64,000 nucleotides of DNA from Tritrichomonas musculus (GCA_039105265.1 JAPFFF010000003.1:3596001-3660000); one strand, 5' to 3'; shown: positions 19,118-29,418, numbered from the stretch's first letter. A program made the numbers and translations. The notes: generated from the sequence alone by a model not told the origin.

Positions 19118-20602
19118 TTATTTTAAAAACGCCAGCTTTTTCGACTCAATTTGGTTTAAAATGTAGTTTGCATATTCAACAACATTTGAAACAGAATCAT
19201 TTTTAAAATTCTGAATATGGGAAATCAGCAACTCTTTGGTAGATTGAGAAGACGTTTTAGTAATTAATGCATAAAGAACATCAATTGCTGTCTGCCTCTG
19301 TCTAAAATAGTCACTTTCCTCAAGTTCATTTAAGAATTGAGGGAAATTTTGTTCAATGTTATCAATTGGCATAAAAGATGTGATTTGCATTGCAGCAGAT
19401 TCACGTACAGGGGCAGCTTCATCATTTAAAAGAGATAAGCAAATATCATTTAATTGATTCACAACTCTCTGATCTTGAATAATGTTAGCAATATCAATAA
19501 AAATATCAATTGCAGCCTTTCTGATTTTCCACTTTTCGGATTTGGTTATATCTTTGATAATTTCAAATATTTGATTTTTTGGAATTGTTAGTAGAAGTTT
19601 GATTTTATTTCTTCTGATTGCTTTTGCAACAAAATATATCTTTGTCTCAGGATCTTGAGACATCATAATATCAGCAAAATTGGATGGTTTGGCGCCTGTC
19701 GCTAAAATAAAATCAACAACGGATTTTTTTAATGATGGTTGAGGAAATTTGAAAGTATCCATTAATAAATTTAAAAACTCTTGATCAATTGAAATAGTTT
19801 TTGAACGAGGGAGTAGGTTGATAAGCGATTTAATAGCAAAAAGGCGTACTTGCCAAACTTTGTCTGATACAAAAGAAAAGCAGGATTTTATGGCTGATTC
19901 AACATCAGGGCATTTAACTAGTTCTCGAGCAATCGATGCGCGAACTGACCAATCTAAGTCATTTTGAATTTTTGGTAGGATATGAGCTACATAAAAGGGA
20001 CGATGACTTGAAACAATTGGTATAAATGCACGAATTCTGGTATGTGAATCATCTGCAATTGAAATAACAATTTTACATGCTAACTCTTCATTAGAAGTTG
20101 ATTCAATAACTTGCAGCGACGCTTGACGAACTCGAAAAGAAAAATCGTAAACGAGTTTTTTTAAAAGTTTTCTTTTACCTTCCTCGTGAGCTAAATTCAA
20201 AATTAACAGTACAAACGAACGAACGCAGTCATACTGGCTTTTTGAAAGTAATTTAATGAATTTATAGCAAGTTGGATCATTTTCAAATTGGGTAAGTATA
20301 GGTATGAGTTGCTTTACGATTTCTGGATTGTCTGATAATAAAACAGCTTCAATTAAAGGCTCAACTGACAAAATTGATCCGAGTGCGGTTACAAACTGAG
20401 GAATATATTGAATAACAGCTAAAATAATTTTTTCATTGTTTTTTGGAAGCCAACTGACGAAAAATGGTAAAAATTTGGAAAAAATCCAGCTTTGCTGAAA
20501 AGTAGTTAAAATTTCTGGAATCTGTCGAACAAACTCGAGTTGTTGGTTTTCTTCTGAACTAATAGCCTTTTCAAAATATTGTTGAATAGAATTACTCGCC
20601 AT
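19118..20602 (-). CDS. HEAT-repeat scaffold, PP2A regulatory subunit A-like
   Basis: A 494-residue protein. The first in-frame ATG is at 20602; the frame stays open further upstream but only from a TTG that lies inside the divergent gene. It is built of about a dozen HEAT repeats of roughly 38 residues, recognisable by D/V-R motifs at the turn: WSVRASIARELVKCPD, WQVRLFAIKSLINLLP, WKIRKAAIDIFIDIAN and APVRESAAMQITSFMP. This regularity is typical of the PP2A A subunit (PR65), which holds the catalytic C and variable B subunits together. The human protein has 15 repeats and 589 residues, so this one is short by two or three repeats. Another HEAT scaffold, such as PP4R1-type, remains possible. 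It is divergent from the PUS1-like gene with 71 bp between starts. Confidence 0.6.
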   Translation of the reverse strand: MASNSIQQYFEKAISSEENQQLEFVRQIPEILTTFQQSWIFSKFLPFFVSWLPKNNEKIILAVIQYIPQFVTALGSILSVEPLIEAVLLSDNPEIVKQLIPILTQFENDPTCYKFIKLLSKSQYDCVRSFVLLILNLAHEEGKRKLLKKLVYDFSFRVRQASLQVIESTSNEELACKIVISIADDSHTRIRAFIPIVSSHRPFYVAHILPKIQNDLDWSVRASIARELVKCPDVESAIKSCFSFVSDKVWQVRLFAIKSLINLLPRSKTISIDQEFLNLLMDTFKFPQPSLKKSVVDFILATGAKPSNFADIMMSQDPETKIYFVAKAIRRNKIKLLLTIPKNQIFEIIKDITKSEKWKIRKAAIDIFIDIANIIQDQRVVNQLNDICLSLLNDEAAPVRESAAMQITSFMPIDNIEQNFPQFLNELEESDYFRQRQTAIDVLYALITKTSSQSTKELLISHIQNFKNDSVSNVVEYANYILNQIESKKLAFLK

Positions 20603-20673
20603 TGAACAACTTGTTGTAAAATTTCCTTTCAAAAAATTGAAAATAAAAAAAGCATAATAAAGGTTGATATAAA

Positions 20674-21708
20674 ATGGGTAATTTCTTTTCAAAGCCTGAG
20701 GTTGAAAAACCAAAGCCGAAACCCAGGCCAACGCCTAGGAAATTTGTAGAAAATCATTGGGTTCCAGTTGTCCTTCTTTATTCATACGTCGGAACTGGAT
20801 ATCATGGACTTCAATTTAATGATCAACAACCAACAATTGAGAAGATTTTACTTGATGCAATCTCTGACGCAGGATTGATTCCCCCTAGAGCTTACTACTG
20901 CTTATCAAAAATCAAATGGAATGAAGCATCAAGAACTGACGTTGGCGTTCATGCTGCAGCTCAAGTAGTTTCATTTAAACTTTCCCTTCCAAATGGATAT
21001 AAAATTCGAGATGTGGTTCCCCTTATTTCAAAATATTTACCACCCGATTCGCCAATAACAATTTGGAAAGCGCTCTCAATGTCAAATAATTTTAATGCTC
21101 AAAAATTTGCTGATGGAAGACAATACAAGTACTTAATGCCTCTTCATGCATTTAAAGAGCAAACAGAGAAACATCTTCAGTACATTCGTAGTGAGATACT
21201 TCCACATTTTGTCGGTACTAAGAATTACCACAACTACACTAAGAGAGTTACTCCGCAATCTGAAAGATGCAAAAGAACTATCACTAAGTTTGATATATCG
21301 CATTCATTCAATATAAATGGTGAAGAGTATGTTTTATGGACAATTAATGGCAAATCATTCATGATGAATCAAATACGAAAAATGCTAGCAACTGTTTTGG
21401 CAGTGTCATATGGGCTTCTATCGCTTGAAAATTTAGATAATACTTTTACTCTACAAAGGTGGTCTCTCTCAAAACTTCCAGGTGATGGTTTATTTTTAGA
21501 CAAAGTTGAATATACTGCTAATAAAAAGAAATATGCTGATCACTCTTGGGACGTTGAATTTGACGATTCACGTCTTTCAGTTAATAATTGGAAAGAGACT
21601 GTTTTGTATCCAAAAATTGCTAAGTTAGTAGAGGAAACAGATTTGTTTAGAAATTGGATTGACAACGTACTGCTTGTATTCCCTCCAGCTATCAACAATG
21701 AAGAATGA
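20674..21708 (+). CDS. PUS1: tRNA pseudouridine synthase, PUS1/TruA family
   Basis: A 344-residue protein. The family's three core blocks are present: SYVGTGYHGLQ (motif I); EASRTDVGVHAAAQVVSF with catalytic Asp89; and GKSFMMNQIRKML (the GxSFxxxQIRKM RNA-binding/active-site helix). It converts uridine to pseudouridine in tRNA (and in PUS1's case snRNA and mRNA). GTGYHG and the RxxTDxGVHA context are closest to the eukaryotic PUS1/PUS2 branch. The N-terminus is MGNFFSKPE, a textbook N-myristoylation sequence (Gly2, Ser6) followed by a Lys/Pro-rich linker. This is unusual for a tRNA-modifying enzyme. There is no later Met before the catalytic core, so this start is required. Confidence 0.9.
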   Translation: MGNFFSKPEVEKPKPKPRPTPRKFVENHWVPVVLLYSYVGTGYHGLQFNDQQPTIEKILLDAISDAGLIPPRAYYCLSKIKWNEASRTDVGVHAAAQVVSFKLSLPNGYKIRDVVPLISKYLPPDSPITIWKALSMSNNFNAQKFADGRQYKYLMPLHAFKEQTEKHLQYIRSEILPHFVGTKNYHNYTKRVTPQSERCKRTITKFDISHSFNINGEEYVLWTINGKSFMMNQIRKMLATVLAVSYGLLSLENLDNTFTLQRWSLSKLPGDGLFLDKVEYTANKKKYADHSWDVEFDDSRLSVNNWKETVLYPKIAKLVEETDLFRNWIDNVLLVFPPAINNEE

Positions 21709-22383
21709 GTTTGATTAGAAATGGAGGATAAAATTTTAAAGTTTGAATCAAGTTATGCTTGATTTTTTTTTTTTTTATTTAAGTGAACAAAAAATGTAAT
21801 TTAAATAAATTTTTTTTATCTTGATTACCTTAAACGAATATAATGTAAGGAAATAGTTGTTATGACTTGGAAAATGTTGTTTTGAAAATCATGAAAATGT
21901 TAATCGTTAATAATTACAAATTGTAAAATTCAATAATGTTAATATTCAAATTTTTAAAACATAATATGAATTCTGGAAAAGGTAGTGATGTATTCTCATA
22001 TTAAATTTTATCTAAAATGAAAAAATAAAATGCTCATAAAGTGTAATTGATGAAAAAAAGCCAATATCTTGCACTGGAAAATTTGTTAACTCATAATAAT
22101 ATTATGATGCACAGAGAGTTGAATTAGTTTCAGCATAATGTAAAAAATTGGTTATTCAGAAATTAAAGATGTTATTAAATTAAAAGATTTGCTTTTTCAT
22201 ATGAGATGTTCACTAGAATTTAAAGTAGAATGGCAGCTAATGATAAATTTCAGATATTTATTACAAATACAAAACATTTAATGAATAATACAAATAGTAG
22301 TTTGTAACAAAATTAAAAATTAAATTCAAGAGCAAGTGTAATCAATGAACTTAATGAAAGTATATGAATATATAAATGATTTT
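21709..22383. other. Convergent spacer
   Basis: About 675 bp of AT-rich DNA between convergent genes, with a T-run near 21763. No ORF, RNA gene or inverted repeat is recognised. Confidence 0.5.
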
Positions 22384-23280
22384 CTATTTATCATCTAATA
22401 CAAAATCAAGATAAGAAACAAGATCTTTGATTTTGTCATCAACCATTGACTGCATATTTTTCAGATAAAGAACTGTTTGTTCCATTTTTTCTACAACTGC
22501 CTTAAGTTGTGCAGGATTTTGTAGAAGTTGGTTGCAGATCATCAAATGGTCTTGTCGTTTTTTGAGTTCATCTATCCTTTTTTGCTCTTTATGTATTTCT
22601 TTCGTTAGTTCTTCGACTGTTGTTGGCATATATTGTTGTGGTGGCGGTGGTGGCTGAAATTGAATTTGGTGTTGCTGGAATTGAAATTGTTGCTGCTGGT
22701 CGTTTTGAATCGGAATATTTTGAATTGGCCCAGGAGCAGAAATAGGAGTGGGATGCAGCTGCAATTGAAGATGTAAAGGTATTTGCTGTGAGAATGGTGG
22801 TCCACGAGGGGGTGGCGGCGGCGGAGGTGGTGGATGTGATTGAGGATGAACTGAATTATTCGAAGAAATTTGTTGATGAATTGGCTGAATAAATTGCTGT
22901 GGAATTTGTGATGTTTGAAGGTGAGGTGTAACAAAATGAGTTGGAGGAGGATCCGTTGAAAAAATGGATGGATATTCAAAAAGATATTGGTTATATGTAT
23001 CAATTTGTTGAGAAACTTGATATAAAACAGTTCCATCATTTCGAATGATGGTATCAAACTGATTAACTCCATTAATTTGGTATTTGAGTATTTGTTGGAG
23101 TTGATTCGGTTGGATAGGAGGTAAATCGGGATATATCTGGACAAAAGTAGCATTGACATCATTGAGAATTTCATTGAAAGTAAGTCCATACTCATGTCCC
23201 ATATTAGAAGATTGGTGTTTTGAAAAATTGTCTTTAATTATTGCTATTATTTGATTGATCATGTTTGAATCAAAATCCAT
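22384..23280 (-). CDS. Gln/Pro-rich protein with N-terminal helical domain and C-terminal coiled coil
   Basis: A 298-residue protein of unknown function. Residues 1-95 are compact and hydrophobic-patterned (MINQIIAIIKDNFSK ... LTFNEILNDVNATF ... FDTIIRNDGTVLYQVS). They look like a small winged-helix or helical domain ending in a beta hairpin. Residues about 110-215 are Pro/Gln-rich with poly-Pro runs (SHPPPPPPPPPRGPP). Residues 220-298 form a coiled coil (EELTKEIHKEQKRIDELKKR, then VEKMEQTVLYLKNM). This resembles transcription co-factors or ESCRT-type scaffolds, but no family is recognised. Antisense frames over the Pro-rich part are open only because of the composition. Confidence 0.7.
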   Translation of the reverse strand: MDFDSNMINQIIAIIKDNFSKHQSSNMGHEYGLTFNEILNDVNATFVQIYPDLPPIQPNQLQQILKYQINGVNQFDTIIRNDGTVLYQVSQQIDTYNQYLFEYPSIFSTDPPPTHFVTPHLQTSQIPQQFIQPIHQQISSNNSVHPQSHPPPPPPPPPRGPPFSQQIPLHLQLQLHPTPISAPGPIQNIPIQNDQQQQFQFQQHQIQFQPPPPPQQYMPTTVEELTKEIHKEQKRIDELKKRQDHLMICNQLLQNPAQLKAVVEKMEQTVLYLKNMQSMVDDKIKDLVSYLDFVLDDK

Positions 23281-23596
23281 TTTCTACAAAACTCATATTA
23301 AAAAATAAATCTTTAATTAAATTATAAGGATGCAAAATGGCCAAAATTCAAAATCTTCAAAAAAAAATTATAATTATAATTTATAAATTATAAATTATAG
23401 TTCTCCAAATAACCTACTATGAAAAAATTAACATTATTACAATTCTTATTAGTATCAATTTATATACGTTAATTCATTCAAATATAAATTCTTTCAATAT
23501 AAATAAACGTTAAATTGATAGATAAAAATTCACCTATACAATATCAAATCAAAATTTATTCTTTGAAAAAGAGAGGAAAAAAAATTATCAATCAAA
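23281..23596. promoter_or_regulatory. Divergent promoter region with AT palindrome
   Basis: About 316 bp between divergent start codons. It contains the perfect 16-bp palindrome ATAATTTATAAATTAT at 23376-23391 within a longer AAATTATAA-rich stretch. It could form a cruciform or be a dimer-binding site, but AT composition makes chance possible. Confidence 0.35.
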
Positions 23597-25684
23597 ATGC
23601 GAACTTCTTCAACAAGGCGCTATTACCGACCTGCTTTCGAATTTCAACGTGGTGGCCCTCATATTAGGGGATCAGCAGCGCATAAACCAGATTTATCTAT
23701 TGCTATTAATCGTCCTTCACTTCAAATCCAACAACAGCAACAACAAATTATTTTACCGAACACCAACTCGCATTCATTCCGAACGCCAAAGTCAAGTAGA
23801 CAAAAACTTCCTGTAACTCTAGACATGTTTACTATTGCTGATGATTGTGGAAGTCTATCTTTCAAAGATGTAAAATCTTTAAACTTATCAAGCAGAAAAT
23901 TGAATAATGTTGACATTGATTCTCTTAAAGATTTGATATCACTTGTGAAATTAGATGTAAGCGATAACAACTTAAAATTAGAGCCCTTTTCATGTCTCGA
24001 AAAACTTGAAGACTTGGATTTTTCATGTAACAATTTAACTACATTTTCGTATGATAGTATTCAAAATAAAAAAGATGCTTTTTCTTCTTTGAGGAAGTTG
24101 AATTTGAACTATAACTCAATTGGAAAATCACTAGAGTATTTTACAAATTTTCCTAATCTAACTGTACTTCTTCTTACGCATAATAATTTAACAGCTCTTC
24201 CTAAGAATTCAAATCTTTTTTACAAACTTGAATATCTTGATTTGTCATACAATTCATTAAACACCGATTCATGTTTTATTGCGCTTGCTGCTCTGCCGAA
24301 TTTGAAAACGTTGATTCTTGATAATAATAATGTTATCAGCATACCAAAATTTCAGTTTGGCTTCGAAAAGATGACTAGCATTTCTCTCAAAAATAACAAA
24401 ATTGAATCCTCAATTGATATTATTTCACTTGCTGATTTAGACTGTCTTAACGAAGTAAATATTTTAAATAATCCAGTAAATATCTATAGGAAAGACATCC
24501 AATTACTTCAATCTGCATATTCAACATCGCATATCAAATTGATATGTTCTGAAGAGCCTCCAGAAAAGAAAAGAGCGCCAAGAAAGTTTATGAATATTGT
24601 TAGAGTTGATGATGATCCACTTTTATTACCAAATAAAGAGCTTCAAAAAAGATTTTTCCCAAATAAAAAAGATAATAATGAAAATCAACAAGATTCAATT
24701 CAAAAATCAGAGAATGAACTAACTGGTAACGAAGAAGATTTTAACGATGATAAATATGAAGGCAAAAAGCAGTCGCAAAATGATGCAGATGAATTTGATG
24801 AATTTGGTCAGAAAAAATCGACTCAGCAAAAAGTTGATACAGATGTTTTTATGACCGATTTTGGTCTTATCCCTCCAACTCCACTTCCACCACCTTCAGA
24901 TGGCGAGCAGCAAGATGGATCAGATGCTGAGATTAGAAATATATGGAAAGAAATCCCAGTTATCAAAGAAGAAAATCGGAAACTGTTTACATCTAATTCA
25001 TCTGTTGAGAAGTTCAACGATGCCTTTAAAAAACTCAAATTTATTGTAGAACATCCAAGTATTCCAATCAGTACTTCAGCATCAGGATCCCAAACTAAAG
25101 CCAGAATAAATCGTCTTCAAAAGTCTGCTTCGAATACCAATTCGATGAATAATATATCATTCGACGACAATCAGCCTTCATTTTTGCCAAATGAAGACAA
25201 TTTGCCTGAGTTCAATGTATCTTCTCCACGTTATCCTCGCCCGCGTCCAAATTCAACGCGTGTTCCATATGAATCAATCTCAGCTACTACTAATCAAAAT
25301 CTAAATAATAGTGCAAATGGAACCCTCAAAGTGCCGCCTTTGAACTTTGACGGGAAAAATAATAGTAATAATACTATTAGGCAGAGAAGGAGTGCGCGAG
25401 CAAACGCTCCTACTACTGCAAGGAAGAAAAAGAAAACAGAAGGTAATGATGAAATTGATATTGAAGAAAAATTAAATTCAAATCAGCAATTATCTAAGGT
25501 TGATGTTATGAAAATTCTTCAGCAAATGGAAAATAAGCTTAGTTCAGCTGAAGATATTATAAATCAAGAAGATCAAGATGGAATGAATCCTGTTGACAAA
25601 GCTCTTGACCAAACTAACTTTTCAACATTGCACAAGCAGTATGAATCAATTCGTTCAGAAATTGTTAGCACATTGCGTGTATAA
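23597..25684 (+). CDS. Leucine-rich-repeat protein with long disordered tail
   Basis: A 695-residue protein. Residues about 90-315 hold eight or nine LRRs of the SDS22/typical type, e.g. LVKLDVSDNNLKLEPFSCLE, LRKLNLNYNSIG, LEYLDLSYNSLN and LKTLILDNNNVISIP. They are closed by an LRR-cap-like segment (EVNILNNPVNIYRKDIQLL). Residues 330-620 are acidic/Ser-rich and disordered, with an acidic DEFDEFG patch, a Pro run (IPPTPLPPPSDGE) and a basic TTARKKKKTEG stretch. The last 60 residues are helical (KVDVMKILQQMENKLSSAED). It is an interaction scaffold; the partner cannot be inferred. SDS22-type LRRs followed by tails are common in ciliary/flagellar and phosphatase-1-linked proteins, which would suit a flagellate, but this is a guess. 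Confidence 0.8.
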   Translation: MRTSSTRRYYRPAFEFQRGGPHIRGSAAHKPDLSIAINRPSLQIQQQQQQIILPNTNSHSFRTPKSSRQKLPVTLDMFTIADDCGSLSFKDVKSLNLSSRKLNNVDIDSLKDLISLVKLDVSDNNLKLEPFSCLEKLEDLDFSCNNLTTFSYDSIQNKKDAFSSLRKLNLNYNSIGKSLEYFTNFPNLTVLLLTHNNLTALPKNSNLFYKLEYLDLSYNSLNTDSCFIALAALPNLKTLILDNNNVISIPKFQFGFEKMTSISLKNNKIESSIDIISLADLDCLNEVNILNNPVNIYRKDIQLLQSAYSTSHIKLICSEEPPEKKRAPRKFMNIVRVDDDPLLLPNKELQKRFFPNKKDNNENQQDSIQKSENELTGNEEDFNDDKYEGKKQSQNDADEFDEFGQKKSTQQKVDTDVFMTDFGLIPPTPLPPPSDGEQQDGSDAEIRNIWKEIPVIKEENRKLFTSNSSVEKFNDAFKKLKFIVEHPSIPISTSASGSQTKARINRLQKSASNTNSMNNISFDDNQPSFLPNEDNLPEFNVSSPRYPRPRPNSTRVPYESISATTNQNLNNSANGTLKVPPLNFDGKNNSNNTIRQRRSARANAPTTARKKKKTEGNDEIDIEEKLNSNQQLSKVDVMKILQQMENKLSSAEDIINQEDQDGMNPVDKALDQTNFSTLHKQYESIRSEIVSTLRV

Positions 25685-26166
25685 TATTTATTTTGTTTAA
25701 GTTATTTGTTGAATTTGTATGTTAAATGTTAATATTATTATTAATATTCATTATTTTTTTAAGGTACTCTCATATATAGGATTTGATTTCCCAATAAAAT
25801 TACTTGGGGAATAGGCTTATGGAAATAATCTATATGATGTAAATATTTAAATTGATATGTGTATGAATACTTTTAATTGATAAGGAAATACGATTAATTG
25901 TTTTTCTACAAAAAGGATGGGTTTTATGTGATGATAAAAGTTGAATTCTTCTTTATGTTATAAGTTTTTATTTATTGGTTTATTAAATCCATTTTCAAAT
26001 AATTTTGTTTGGTGATTGCCTATTTTACAAAACTTGCTAGCAGTTGCGTTAATATAGGTTATAAAATAGATGAATGTTTTAAATAGTCATAATATTCTAT
26101 AACTACTAATTTGGTAGTATTCATAAAAAAATAGTATTGAAAAAGTTTGAAAAAAAGTGGCAATTG
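25685..26166. other. Spacer before the STE20-like kinase gene
   Basis: About 480 bp. TCATAA at 26121-26126 matches the initiator pattern and would give a 44-nt leader. Otherwise AT-rich with no feature. Confidence 0.4.
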
Positions 26167-27195
26167 ATGAATATCCCACAAGCTTCATTTTTACCAAATG
26201 AAGAATTACAAAAAATTCTTAATAGTCATAATCTTAAACTAGTTCAGGAAATAAATCAAACCGAATATTCGCAAGTTTTCAAAGTTCAAACGCAAACAAA
26301 TCAATTTGCTGCTCTGAAAATAATGCAAGTATCGATAAAAGGATCTGGAATCAATGTTAATCAGCTTATGCCCTTGAAAATAGAAGATCCGTATTTTGTC
26401 AAATACTATGATTCTTTTTTTGTAGAGCCTAATTTTATTTGTTATCTGATGGAATATTGTGAAGGTGGATCAGCAGTCAATCTAATGCAAATTCTTAAAC
26501 GTGGTCTAAACGAGAGAGAAATTAATGCAATTGTGCTTTTAACTTTAAAAGCACTTCAAAATATTCATTCAAAAGGAATAATTCATAATGATATAAAAGC
26601 AGGAAACATACTTTTTACGCCTTCAGGCCAATTAAAAATTGTTGATACTTATGTTGCAAACGCAGTATCCCTAGTAAATGAATTAGACAATCATTCATTA
26701 AAATCTCCGCCAACTTGGAAAGCACCTGAATATTTAGAAGAAAATGTAGTCAAAGGTGTTTCCGATGTTAATAAAATGCATTTGGGTTTATCTGAAAAAA
26801 GTGATATTTGGTCTCTTGGGATTACAATCCTTGAAATGTTTTCTGAAAAACCACCAAATTCTGAAGTAGATTTATCACAGCTACAGATATTATATTGTAC
26901 AACGCTCAAAATGCCATCAGCCCCAAAATCATCCTCGATTCTTTTACAAAATTTCGTGAAAAAACTTCTTGTGAAACAGCCATCAAGCCGCCCTGATGTA
27001 TTTCATATTTTAAGTGATCCATTTATTAAACAGATTACACTCGACCAAGCAATGGATGTAATTAAAGATCTTTCTAACCAATATATCATCTTTATGAAAG
27101 AAAAACTTTCTGATGAATCTGATGAAAATGATAAAAGTTCTGATTCCATTGAAATAGAAGAAGATGAAGAATCAAGTAGCTCAGAAGAGAATTAA
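26167..27195 (+). CDS. STE20/OSR1-like kinase homologue with degenerate motifs
   Basis: A 342-residue protein. The ATG at 26167 is chosen; codons before it start only at TTG. The protein-kinase fold covers about 20-290. The beta-3 lysine is present (AALK51). The glycine loop is replaced by EINQTEYSQVFKV with no glycine. HRD reads HND with the catalytic Asp142 kept (IIHNDIKAGNILF), and DFG reads D160-T-Y. The activation segment ends WKAPEYL (APE kept) and subdomain IX is SDIWSLGITILEMF. Catalytic Lys/Asp/Asp therefore survive, but the loop and DFG are abnormal, so activity may be weak, regulated or absent. KAGNIL and SLGITILEM place it near STE20/OSR1/MST kinases. The tail (about 310-342) is very acidic (EIEEDEESSSSEEN). 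Confidence 0.8.
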   Translation: MNIPQASFLPNEELQKILNSHNLKLVQEINQTEYSQVFKVQTQTNQFAALKIMQVSIKGSGINVNQLMPLKIEDPYFVKYYDSFFVEPNFICYLMEYCEGGSAVNLMQILKRGLNEREINAIVLLTLKALQNIHSKGIIHNDIKAGNILFTPSGQLKIVDTYVANAVSLVNELDNHSLKSPPTWKAPEYLEENVVKGVSDVNKMHLGLSEKSDIWSLGITILEMFSEKPPNSEVDLSQLQILYCTTLKMPSAPKSSSILLQNFVKKLLVKQPSSRPDVFHILSDPFIKQITLDQAMDVIKDLSNQYIIFMKEKLSDESDENDKSSDSIEIEEDEESSSSEEN

Positions 27196-27311
27196 TCTTT
27201 GAGGGATTTTATATATAATGTTTTTTGATTAGAAATTATTATTAGTATTTATATAATAAATTTATTGTATTTTAGAAAAAAGTTGCTGTAAGTAGAATAT
27301 TTGATAAAATT

Positions 27312-28059
27312 TTATTTATTTTTTGACCAAGCAAAAATTGTTCTATGTATAATTTGTAGCATAAGGATTGAATCTGAATAAGCCTCTTCATGAAGAGCAT
27401 CAACGCATGCTATGCCTTCTTCATATGCTTTTTTAAGCATTTCGAGAGCTTCATCAGGTTCCGAAAGGATTTCAAATTTAAACATTGCCATGTTAAGCAT
27501 TAATGATAGTCTGGACGCTGCTGCTGCTCCTGTGCATGCAACAATTAAATCTTCAGCTTCTTGATATGCAGAAAGGGCTTTATTAGCGCTTTCACGTCGA
27601 TCATATCCTCTTTGAACTTCGGCCAAATAACGCCAATAATCGCCCGTCATTTTAAAAAGCAATCCACGCATCGCAGTATCATTTGTTCTTGTGATTAATT
27701 TTTTTTGAATTATCTCAGTGATTTCTCTAGACTGCTCAGAAATTTTTGATTCAAGGTGTTTTCTATATTCAAGAAGAGGAGTTGTTCGATCATCACGTCC
27801 TTTTCCTCTTTCTTTTTGCTCGGCCAAATAGATTTGCTTCCAGGCTTTTCTAAAGCCATCGATTTGTCCTTTGCATATACGGCTTATTATATTTAAATCA
27901 TCTATAGTCATTTCTGTTTTTTCATCGGATAATCTCGGTAAAAAATAGCTGGCATCAGAAAGCTAAAGAGATACATTCATAAAGACCAGAATCGCATAGG
28001 CAAATTGCCAAATTTCGAACTTCAATAATATCGCCTGCTGCAAGAAATTCTTGAAACAT
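27312..28059 (-). pseudogene. 14-3-3 protein interrupted by one frameshift
   Basis: The downstream frame (27911-27312, 199 codons) is a 14-3-3 core. LNIISRICKGQIDGFRKAW keeps the Lys and Arg of the phosphopeptide pocket. KMTGDYWRYLAE keeps the Arg-Tyr pair. LSLMLNMAMFKFEIL and DSILMLQIIHRTIFAW are the last helices. The first helices of a normal 14-3-3 are missing from this frame. They are found just upstream in another frame, starting at the ATG at 28059 (FQEFLAAGDIIEVRNLAICL, then DSGLYECISLA). One extra T in the TTT at 27959-27961 separates the two; removing it would join them. No trichomonad intron signal (GTATGT ... ACTAACACACAG) is present. It is either a true mutation, leaving an N-terminally shortened or dead gene, or a sequencing error. 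14-3-3 proteins bind phosphoserine/threonine motifs in the cytosol. Confidence 0.75.
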
Positions 28060-29418
28060 TCAATTATTTTAACATGAAAACGGTTAAAAGTGAAGTCCAA
28101 CCATAAATTTACACAATTTTCATAATCATTAAACATCATTTATCTTGCATAATAATTTTGATTTTTAAAAATAAATGATAAATATAAATAATATTATTAC
28201 ATTAAACAAATTATATGAATTATGACATTTGGCTAAAAAAAAAGGGATATTCAATAGTCAATGAGATTATATTTAAATATTCATTTGACTGAAATAACAA
28301 TATTTTTATGTTTATTAAAAGGGGTTGAATATGCCAATATACTTTTTTCCTAGAAAAATCGGCTATGATTTATATTTTTAAAAACTAGCATAAAAATAAT
28401 TTAGACGATCATTTTTTGAATAAGGTCGAAATCTTTTTTTTAAAAAAAAGTTAAAATAACTCTTTCAAACCTGCCCCTTATGGTCCATAAACTTTGTATA
28501 TTATATTTTAAAAAATTTGCAAGAAACTCATGTGAGACAAAAAAAAAAATTAGGCCTTTAAAAAAAAGAAAATTATGTTTTATTTGAAATGCTCAACGTG
28601 CGTTCATTATTTTTGTGAACTTTTTCTTAAGAAAAAGTGGTTATGTCTTGAAACAGAGCATTTCAGTAGACACAGAGCTAGGTCAATTATGCATAAATTA
28701 GCCATAGTTTGATCGTTTTTTTACAAAAAGGAAAACCAAATATATGATCAGAAATAGTTTTATCAGAATTTTTTATTTTTCACTATTTTGCAAATATCTC
28801 CAAATCAAAAAAGTAAAACTAATAATATTTAACAAAAATTATAATGTATATTAATGATATTTATATAAATTGTCATCAAATATTTAATAAAATTATTAAA
28901 TTGTATGAAAAATAATAAAAATAGATTTTAGTGCTACTGGTCTATTGAAATGATAGATATTCAAAATTTGTTATAAATAAAAAACGAGCAATACACAACA
29001 TAATCAGCTTATGATCATTCCCAAAGAACTCATTTTAGCCAAATAGCTGCATATTAGTTTGATTATTGTATTTTATACTCAAAAATATTCATTGAATCCA
29101 AAACAATATTTATGAAAAATTATAATATCAAACTTTTTAATTTTTAGTAACATTTCAATTTTACATTGACAATTTTTTTTCAAAATGCGCACAGGACACA
29201 TACGAGTTTTTTGCATAGTCTTACCTATTCAAATGCACACATCTATATTAATAATAAATTTCAGTAATTTTAGCTCATATAGATATGTGTCAAATTAACT
29301 GAAATTTTTACATGCCAAATTTCATTCAGTAAATATCATCAGACAAAAAGTTTTTTTGTCGCTGCTGAGATGATCAAAAGATGAGCATCAAGTTTATTAT
29401 TTCTGGTAGATAACCACA
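28060..29418. other. AT-rich spacer
   Basis: 1.36 kb. It contains a perfect 20-bp palindrome ACTTTTTCTTAAGAAAAAGT at 28619-28638, a T8A8 block near 28440 and an imperfect hairpin at 29239-29289 (ACACATCTATAT ... ATATAGATATGTGT). No coding frame or RNA gene is recognised. Confidence 0.5.

Noticed and set aside
20603-20731. N-terminal 43-residue extension of the PP2A-A-like protein
   Set aside because: It would start at TTG inside the divergent PUS1-like coding region; the ATG at 20602 gives a normal HEAT-protein start.
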